Assembly: GCA_002423245.1 (NCBI GenBank)
Contig: DIVD01000040.1
Location: forward strand, 7,338 to 14,068
DNA length: 6,731 nucleotides
Reading direction: 5' to 3'
Source of the DNA: Rhodobacteraceae bacterium UBA6141
GTDB lineage: Bacteria > Pseudomonadota > Alphaproteobacteria > Rhodobacterales > Rhodobacteraceae
The notes beneath the pieces are model-generated. The model was not told where the DNA came from and ran no database searches. It worked only from the letters and a program-made list of their open reading frames with translations. A program made the translations under genes and the position numbers. Shown here piece after piece: positions 1-3,587 of this stretch (position 1 is its first letter; the number at the start of each line of letters is the position of its first letter).

Positions 1-311
1 CGGTCAACCAGTCCCAGATAGACGAGCGCCAGGTTGCCGCGCGGATCGTCCAGTCCTCGTCGGAGCCCGGCGACGCTGAAGGATTGGCACGGGGTTCCTC
101 CCACGAGAAGGTCGATTGCTGCATCCGGCCAATCCTTGAAACGGGTCATGTCGCCCCAATTCGGGACGCTTGGGTGGTGATGAGCGAGAACCGCCGATGG
201 GAATGGTTCGATCTCGCTGACCGCGACAGGTCGCCAGCCGAGCGGCTCCCACGCGACGCTCGCGGCCTCGATGCCGCTGCAGACGCTCAAGTATCTGATG
301 TTCTTGTTCAT
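1..311 (-). CDS. DNA (cytosine-5) methyltransferase, N-terminal part (runs off left edge)
   Basis: This gene methylates carbon 5 of cytosine in a specific DNA site, using S-adenosylmethionine. The minus frame from ATG at 311 is open to the window edge and gives 103 residues. It starts MNKNIRYLSVCSGIEAASVA, where residues 8-15 are a motif I (AdoMet-binding) variant common in phage enzymes. An acidic E33 follows (SEIEPFPSAVLAHHHP, motif II region), then D54 in NWGDMTRF (motif III). DLLVGGTPCQSFS at residues 67-79 is motif IV, with C75 as the expected catalytic nucleophile. Motifs VI-X and the target-recognition domain lie outside the window, so the target site cannot be predicted. An in-frame stop lies 18 bp upstream of the ATG, which limits the start. 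A GTG nine bases upstream is possible but less likely. No good Shine-Dalgarno is visible. The gene is divergent from the small genes at 510-1255, and no restriction endonuclease is seen here, which fits an orphan phage methylase, although the other side is unseen. Confidence 0.93.
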   Translation of the reverse strand, partial: MNKNIRYLSVCSGIEAASVAWEPLGWRPVAVSEIEPFPSAVLAHHHPSVPNWGDMTRFKDWPDAAIDLLVGGTPCQSFSVAGLRRGLDDPRGNLALVYLGLVD

Positions 312-321
312 GCCATGCACA

Positions 322-334
322 CTGCGTCACGCAG
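322..334. promoter_or_regulatory. Perfect palindrome just upstream of the methyltransferase start
   Basis: CTGCGT-C-ACGCAG is a perfect dyad with 6-bp arms and a one-base centre. It ends 10 bp upstream of the methyltransferase ATG. It could be a repressor operator. In the mRNA it could form a short hairpin (5-bp stem, 3-base loop) over the place where a ribosome-binding site would be. The role is inferred; only the symmetry is seen. Confidence 0.45.
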
Positions 335-350
335 CCCCGAGGCGGCAAGG

Positions 351-380
351 CGCGGAGAGGCGTGGAGAGGCGTGGAGATG
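351..380. repeat. Three tandem 10-bp repeats in the divergent control region
   Basis: Three consecutive units read CGCGGAGAGG, CGTGGAGAGG and CGTGGAGATG, differing at one or two positions. A more degenerate copy may precede them (341-350). The last unit also forms a 6-bp inverted repeat, CGTGGA (371-376) with TCCACG (387-392). The array lies 40-70 bp upstream of the methyltransferase start. Ten-base spacing would put identical sites on the same DNA face, as in regulator or initiator binding arrays, but no binding protein is known here. Confidence 0.5.
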
Positions 381-404
381 CGTCCATCCACGCCGCGCTC
401 ATAA

Positions 405-419
405 AGCAATGGAATTGCT
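405..419. promoter_or_regulatory. Perfect palindrome, candidate operator in the divergent region
   Basis: AGCAAT-GGA-ATTGCT is a perfect dyad with 6-bp arms and a 3-bp centre. It is in the middle of the 198-bp gap between the leftward methyltransferase and the rightward small genes. The AT-rich arms stand out against the GC-rich surroundings, and a GGGT/ACCC pair (421-434) lies next to it. A regulator bound here could control both directions. I found no convincing -35/-10 pair, so the promoter positions are not called. Confidence 0.4.
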
Positions 420-509
420 CGGGTTTCTCTACCCTACAAGCGGCATCGGAGCGATGGTGATTACACGAAGCGAAGCGAGTCGCGACGCACCAGAGACGGA
501 GCTAGAGCC

Positions 510-731
510 ATGGCCACGACGATCAACACCCACGCGAGCCACATGCCGGATACGATCGTCGGCCAGGATGGCCGCACGTACTACCGCACCCGCCACACGG
601 GGACGACGCTTCCCACCTGCCGCTTCGGCGCGGGCCACACCTGCCACGAGTATTGGGCCTACGAAGAAGGCCACGAAGAGGACACCTTCCGGCTGCAGGC
701 GATCACTGCCACCCAATTCTGGCTCGACTGA
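510..731 (+). CDS. Small hypothetical protein with Cys/His cluster (73 aa)
   Basis: I do not recognise the family. The protein is soluble and acidic toward its C-terminus, with no membrane segment or signal peptide. The central part (about residues 37-55) holds C37, H43, C45, H46 and H55, set among aromatic residues (EYWAYEEGH), which could form a small metal site. The start is ATG at 510, preceded by GGAG eight bases upstream (501-508 as spacer). The next gene's ribosome-binding site follows directly after its TGA stop. It is first in a set of three same-strand small genes with short gaps, so co-transcription is likely, from a promoter in the 312-509 region. The opposite strand has no better candidate. 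Function unknown; a phage early or accessory protein is the most reasonable guess from position. Confidence 0.72.
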   Translation: MATTINTHASHMPDTIVGQDGRTYYRTRHTGTTLPTCRFGAGHTCHEYWAYEEGHEEDTFRLQAITATQFWLD

Positions 732-748
732 CCATGGAGGACGCGCAG

Positions 749-946
749 ATGATGACCACCCACCAGCAGGCGCTCGCCGAGCGCGCGCCGGAGTTGAACG
801 CGCTGCACATGGAGACGCTTGCCGTCGCGATTGGCTCCACGCTCGACGGACTGCCGCCGGAGTTCTTCGACGAGATCGCCGGGCTGGCGCGGCAGATGGG
901 ACCGGAGCGTCTCGCGAAGCTCCACGCTGGCGAGACACCAGAATAA
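749..946 (+). CDS. Small hypothetical helical protein (65 aa)
   Basis: I do not recognise this gene. The product begins MMTTHQQALAERAPELNALH and is largely helical by composition. It has an acidic middle stretch (LPPEFFDEIAGLARQMGPERL, about residues 35-55) and no membrane segment or cysteine. The start at 749 is chosen because GGAGGA at 736-741 is a strong ribosome-binding site with a 7-base spacer. An in-frame ATG at 734 would give 70 residues but has no such site upstream, since the GGAGGA would lie inside its coding sequence. The 17-bp gap to the preceding stop and the 27-bp gap to the next start support a single transcript with its neighbours. Function unknown. Confidence 0.72.
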   Translation: MMTTHQQALAERAPELNALHMETLAVAIGSTLDGLPPEFFDEIAGLARQMGPERLAKLHAGETPE

Positions 947-973
947 TCCACAACCACGAAAGGAACACACACC

Positions 974-1255
974 ATGACGAACACCAACGACATTAAATTT
1001 CGCGACTCCGGCGCTGGCTACGTCTTTGTATCCGATGCCGTCGGCCGCAACACCAGCCGGGAAATCATGGAGGCCATTGCCTTTTTTGCCCGGGACATGG
1101 ACGAGGCCAACGCGCTGTGGGCTGGCGATGCCATCGGTGTCGTCGCCAATCTCTCGGACATATGGGAGCACGCGACCGGAAACGGCCGCATTGACGACGA
1201 GACCCTGATCTGGAGCGGCAAAACGTTGCGGCAGATCGTGAACGACGCCAGTTGA
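974..1255 (+). CDS. Hypothetical protein (93 aa), last of the rightward small genes
   Basis: I do not recognise this gene. The product begins MTNTNDIKFRDSGAGYVFVS, a short beta-like region with FKFR/YVFV-type alternation (residues 7-20). A helical segment follows (residues 28-48, SREIMEAIAFFARDMDEANAL), and the C-terminus is acidic with one tryptophan (LIWSGKTLRQIVN). It has no membrane segment, signal peptide or cysteine, and its size and composition suit a small folded cytoplasmic protein. ATG at 974 is preceded by AAAGGA at 959-964, nine bases away. The gene ends 30 bp before a strong hairpin (1286-1317) that it shares with the convergent lysis-side gene. Function unknown; its position suggests expression with the two genes upstream. 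Confidence 0.78.
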   Translation: MTNTNDIKFRDSGAGYVFVSDAVGRNTSREIMEAIAFFARDMDEANALWAGDAIGVVANLSDIWEHATGNGRIDDETLIWSGKTLRQIVNDAS

Positions 1256-1285
1256 CCCGCCAGCGCGGCATCAACTGAACATCCA

Positions 1286-1317
1286 CCCGCAGAGTAGTCA
1301 CCGTGCTATTCTGCGGG
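1286..1317. terminator. Hairpin between convergent genes, candidate two-way terminator
   Basis: CCCGCAGAGTAG (1286-1297) pairs with CTATTCTGCGGG (1306-1317) around an 8-base loop. All 12 pairs form if one G-U is allowed. The loop begins with the TGA stop of the minus-strand 70-aa gene, and the stem starts 30 bp after the plus-strand 93-aa gene. Placement at the meeting point of two convergent transcripts suits a terminator. Neither side has a clean U-run after the stem, so it may be a weak, Rho-assisted or mRNA-end-protecting structure. Confidence 0.6.
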
Positions 1318-1510
1318 CGAATTCTTCCAATGCGCGCACCGTCGGCTGGTAATGCTTCGCGAAGGCGCCGTTCTTCCTGTCCCGCAGTTGCCGATAGAGG
1401 GCCATCTGGCGCGGCAGGGCATCGATCGGATATTTGCCCGACCATGCGCCGATGCGGATCGTGAAGCTCTGCCCGTCCTCTGACGCATCCACCAGCGGCT
1501 CGACCGTCAT
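1298..1510 (-). CDS. Small hypothetical protein at the end of the lysis cassette (70 aa)
   Basis: The product starts MTVEPLVDASEDGQSFTIRI. The first 28 residues look like a short beta region (SFTIRIGAWSGKYPI), and the remainder is strongly basic and helical (LPRQMALYRQLRDRKNGAFAKHYQPTVRALEEFARRIAR). No membrane segment is present. The ATG at 1510 overlaps the TGA of the preceding holin-like gene in an ATGA junction, so its translation is probably coupled to that gene. I do not recognise a defined family. It could be a regulator or accessory of lysis because of its place as the last gene of the cassette, but this rests on position only. The stop codon lies in the loop of the 1286-1317 hairpin. 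Confidence 0.78.
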   Translation of the reverse strand: MTVEPLVDASEDGQSFTIRIGAWSGKYPIDALPRQMALYRQLRDRKNGAFAKHYQPTVRALEEFARRIAR

Positions 1511-1902
1511 CGCGCCCAGCGCCGCGCTGCCAGCGCCCCGGCGTCGCCGAGGATCACCGCGGGGATCAGGATCGTCGCAATATCCCAAAACCGAGGTGGA
1601 ATGTCGTCGATGGAGAGCGTCCAGCCGAACATCGGGTTCAGGATCGAGACTGCGAAGACGGAGGTCCACCAGACGCCGAACGGCACCACGATCAGAATCC
1701 GCCCGATGCGCGTGGCGCTCCACCGATCCGACTGCTCGGCGAGAGCGATATCCCGCGCCGTCTCGATGCTGGCGATCTGCTTCTCGGCCGCCAGGCGCTC
1801 CCTGTCGTTCTGCGCGGCCAGCCGGAGGCGGTGCGCCTCGAGCAAGGGGCCGGTGAACTGCTGTATGATCCCGCCCTTCATCAGCCCGACGATCCAGTTC
1901 AT
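1507..1902 (-). CDS. Holin candidate, GTA-type 3TM-holin-like membrane protein (131 aa)
   Basis: Likely an inner-membrane protein that helps release phage by permeabilising the membrane for the endolysin. It begins MNWIVGLMKGGIIQQFTGPL, a short hydrophobic or amphipathic start. A charged helical region (residues 22-62, ending in DIALAEQSDR) follows, then two clear membrane segments: about 67-88 (IGRILIVVPFGVWWTSVFAVSI) and 106-126 (FWDIATILIPAVILGDAGAL). The C-terminus is basic (AARRWAR). This order, with a helical linker before a C-terminal hydrophobic pair, resembles the holins of gene-transfer-agent clusters (3TM family) in alphaproteobacteria. The assignment is by architecture, not by alignment. 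The ATG at 1902 overlaps the preceding stop (ATGA) and has GGGAGG upstream. The frame is open further upstream, but this start is best supported by the site and the junction. Confidence 0.75.
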   Translation of the reverse strand: MNWIVGLMKGGIIQQFTGPLLEAHRLRLAAQNDRERLAAEKQIASIETARDIALAEQSDRWSATRIGRILIVVPFGVWWTSVFAVSILNPMFGWTLSIDDIPPRFWDIATILIPAVILGDAGALAARRWAR

Positions 1903-2120
1903 GGATCCCGCCTCCCGACCGGCGTGGTGGTGATGGTCCGCAACCATATGTTCAGCAGCGCCAGTGCCAGCGCGTAGTAGGGCAGCCAGCCCTGCGGCAG
2001 GAGCCCGCGCAGCTCTGGCATGCCGAGCACGTCGACAAGATGCGGCAGCGCCGCGTTGAGCGCGGCAAAGGCGCCGGCGATGGTGTTGAGGATCACCGTC
2101 CGATATCCCTTCAGCTTCAT
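1899..2120 (-). CDS. Small two-helix membrane protein, holin or holin-partner candidate (73 aa)
   Basis: The product is MKLKGYRTVILNTIAGAFAA and onward: a short basic N-terminus, a first hydrophobic segment (about residues 8-29), a loop with L32-G44 (LGMPELRGLLPQG), a second hydrophobic segment (about 45-61, WLPYYALALALLNIWLR) and a polar tail TITTTPVGRRDP. Similar small proteins with a KGYRT start and a TPVGR end are frequent next to endolysins in alphaproteobacterial phages. I recall this pattern and have not aligned it. The ATG at 2120 overlaps the endolysin stop in ATGA. Together with the gene after it, this gives two different hydrophobic small proteins in one cassette, so either could be the true holin and the other a partner or antiholin. 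Confidence 0.75.
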   Translation of the reverse strand: MKLKGYRTVILNTIAGAFAALNAALPHLVDVLGMPELRGLLPQGWLPYYALALALLNIWLRTITTTPVGRRDP

Positions 2121-2893
2121 GCCCGCGCCTCCTCCGCGACCGCCTGGAACGCTGCTGCCCGCTCCTGCTCGTGCTGGCGGCGTCCAAGCAGATTGATCAC
2201 AGCCAGGGCCACGACCGCGATCACCACGAGGATGCTCCAGTCGGGCATGTCGGCGAGCGTGGTGCCCGCACCTCCGCCGACAGCCACGCCCCCGGCGCTC
2301 GTGCCATCACGTCGCGCCTTGGCCCCAGCGTCGGCCTTCTCCGCGATCAGCGTCGGGCGCGCTGGCAGAGTGCTTGCCTCGAGCGCCATGCGGATCGCCA
2401 CAGCCTCCACGCGCGCCACCCGCCGCGACCAGCCGCGCCCGAAGGTGTCCCAGGTGCGCAGCCCCCGCAGGAAGCCCATGCGGGCCGCGCAGGCGCGCTT
2501 GATCGTATCGACTGGCGTGGCGGCGGCGGCGGCCTTCAGGGTCACCGGACCCATCTTGCCGTCGGCGGCGACGCCCACGGCGCGCTGCAGCCATTGCACG
2601 CCGCGCCTGACGCCGCTGTTCACCGCGGGATCGAATGCGACGAGGTCGACGCCGGCGCGAAGATCGTCGCCGCGCACCGGGTTCCAGTAGCGGGCGCGGT
2701 AGATGGTTTCCGCTTCGCGCCGGGTCAGGCTGCGGACGTCGTCCCTGGTGACTGGCACGCCTCGCCACTCGTGCAGCGTCCCGATGGTGATTCCCATGTT
2801 GGTGGCGCCGCCCGGGTCATTGGGGTGTTCGACGTAGCCGCCCTCATGGGCGAAGATTTCCGCCATGCAGGCGGCGAAATTGTCTCGGGCCAT
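2117..2893 (-). CDS. Endolysin: GH108-type peptidoglycan hydrolase with C-terminal membrane segment (258 aa)
   Basis: This enzyme cleaves peptidoglycan at the end of infection. Residues 8-90 match the GH108 N-terminal domain: FAHEGGYVEHPNDPGGATNMGIT contains the HEGGY motif, with E17 as the expected catalytic acid. RARYWNPVRGDDL and DPAVNSG follow. Residues 95-165 (VQWLQRAVGVAADGKMGPVTL) are the peptidoglycan-binding type 3 region. A Gly/Ala-rich linker (about 190-212) leads to one hydrophobic segment (219-237, WSILVVIAVVALAVINLLG) and a charged tail. The membrane segment is an addition to the usual soluble two-domain form. It might tether the enzyme at the membrane until release. The start at 2893 is chosen because GAAGGA lies 7 bases upstream and the protein begins right before the domain. 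A GTG at 2983 would add 30 Cys-rich residues unlike the family and lacks a ribosome-binding site. The stop overlaps the next gene by ATGA. Confidence 0.92.
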   Translation of the reverse strand: MARDNFAACMAEIFAHEGGYVEHPNDPGGATNMGITIGTLHEWRGVPVTRDDVRSLTRREAETIYRARYWNPVRGDDLRAGVDLVAFDPAVNSGVRRGVQWLQRAVGVAADGKMGPVTLKAAAAATPVDTIKRACAARMGFLRGLRTWDTFGRGWSRRVARVEAVAIRMALEASTLPARPTLIAEKADAGAKARRDGTSAGGVAVGGGAGTTLADMPDWSILVVIAVVALAVINLLGRRQHEQERAAAFQAVAEEARA

Positions 2894-3001
2894 TTCTGGA
2901 TCCTTCAATGCACATTCGGAACAGGGGTCTGGCGGCTGCGCTCGGCCATGGCAGCAGCCGGCGCCGGTCGGTTTGTCGATCACTCATGCACCGGAAGCTG
3001 G

Positions 3002-3038
3002 CTTGTGTGTCAGTTATGGCCGCGTTTCGACACACAAG
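3002..3038. repeat. Perfect 10-bp inverted repeat with 17-bp spacer
   Basis: CTTGTGTGTC (3002-3011) and GACACACAAG (3029-3038) are exact reverse complements. They lie in the 175-bp gap between the membrane-coiled-coil gene and the endolysin, the only sizeable gap of the leftward block. Candidates are an operator for a lysis promoter, an attenuator, or a site for a DNA-binding or recombination protein. No U-run follows on the minus strand, which argues against a simple terminator. I could not place a convincing promoter here. Confidence 0.5.
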
Positions 3039-3068
3039 ATGCCTGGACGCCGACGGCACATGGTCGTG

Positions 3069-3338
3069 TCAGCGGTCGCCCATCTTCCGGTCGAGTCGCT
3101 CCAAGGTTCTGCCTATGCCCATCAGGCTTTCCTCGATGCGCCCGAGCTGCACGGCCTGCTGCGCCGCGGATGCCGCCTGCGCCTCGACCTTCACCTCGAG
3201 CTTGGCGATCTCGCGATCAGCGTGCTTGCTCGCCTCGGACGCTTTCAAGAGCGCCACTTCAATTCTCGCCCATAGACCAGCAAGCCCAAGGAGCAGCGGC
3301 CAGACCGATTGAATCGCCTCCCAACTCGGCATGATCAT
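3069..3338 (-). CDS. Small protein with N-terminal membrane segment and long coiled coil (89 aa)
   Basis: The product starts MIMPSWEAIQSVWPLLLGLA. One hydrophobic segment (about residues 9-24) is followed by a long charged helix (about 34-87, rich in Ala, Glu, Lys and Arg with heptad-like spacing, IAKLEVKVEAQA then LGRIEESLMGIGRTLERLDRKM). This is the architecture of phage proteins of the DUF2730 kind, and also resembles an inner-membrane spanin. I cannot choose between these without a search. It may help lysis, since it sits directly upstream of the endolysin. The start at 3338 has GGAGGA about five bases upstream, with a second in-frame ATG two codons later. A 66-bp gap separates it from the upstream gene, and a 175-bp gap with an inverted repeat separates it from the endolysin. 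Confidence 0.8.
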   Translation of the reverse strand: MIMPSWEAIQSVWPLLLGLAGLWARIEVALLKASEASKHADREIAKLEVKVEAQAASAAQQAVQLGRIEESLMGIGRTLERLDRKMGDR

Positions 3339-3404
3339 GTGTCTCCTCCGCTTTCATTTGCTTGCTGGCGCGGGTCCGGTAACGCATTGGCGGCTGATGC
3401 GACG

Positions 3405-3587
3405 CTACGCGCCGGAACCTATCCTGCTTCGCATCTCTTCGTTCTCCTTCTTCAACGCCTCAAGCTGGATTGTGAGAACGTCAATGAATGCTCTTGCGTC
3501 AATCAGCTGGACGGCCATCGAGCCGACTTGCAGCGCGACGTGATTCTTGAACTGCTGTTCCATGTTCATTTCCATTTCCATTTCCAT
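3405..3587 (-). CDS. Short coiled-coil protein with a run of start codons (60 aa)
   Basis: The product is MEMEMEMNMEQQFKNHVALQ and onward, with a C-terminal helical stretch (about residues 31-56, ARAFIDVLTIQLEALKKENEEMRSRI) that has a leucine/isoleucine heptad pattern. No membrane segment. I do not recognise a family. The ATG at 3587 shares one base with the TGA stop of the tail fibre (TGATG), and no Shine-Dalgarno lies in front of it. Translation is therefore probably by coupling or reinitiation. M1, M3, M5, M7 and M9 are all ATG in frame, and GGAA lies six bases upstream of M5, M7 and M9, so the true start could be any of several. Its place directly after the fibre suggests a small fibre-associated or assembly protein, by position only. 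Confidence 0.72.
   Translation of the reverse strand: MEMEMEMNMEQQFKNHVALQVGSMAVQLIDARAFIDVLTIQLEALKKENEEMRSRIGSGA
3561..3587 (-). repeat. CATTTC hexamer repeat at a gene start (five in-frame ATGs)
   Basis: On the minus strand ATGGAA is repeated three times and followed by ATGAAC and ATG, so five start codons occur at 6-base intervals. Gaining or losing units would keep the frame and change only the N-terminal Met-Glu run. The short run is a possible hot spot for replication slippage or simply a low-complexity start. Confidence 0.7.

Noticed and set aside
4..402. Minus-strand 132-codon frame overlapping the methyltransferase
   Set aside because: Arg/Pro-rich out-of-frame translation; the neighbouring frame contains the methyltransferase motifs.
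312..509. Search for sigma-70-like promoters in the divergent region
   Set aside because: Only poor matches with wrong spacing were found (e.g. TTGCTC near 415 on the plus strand), so no promoter is annotated although one is expected.
734..946. Earlier ATG at 734 for the second rightward gene
   Set aside because: No ribosome-binding site in front of it, whereas GGAGGA is ideally placed for ATG at 749.
2171..3334. Long open frame on the plus strand (about 387 codons) opposite the endolysin and its upstream gene
   Set aside because: GC-rich opposite-strand shadow; the product has no family features, no ribosome-binding site, and the minus strand has clear domains.
3367..3413. Inverted repeat GGCGCG/CGCGCC with a small inner CGCAT/ATGCG hairpin between the 60-aa and 89-aa genes
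   Set aside because: Short arms, long loop and no U-run; expected by chance in GC-rich DNA, so not called as a terminator.
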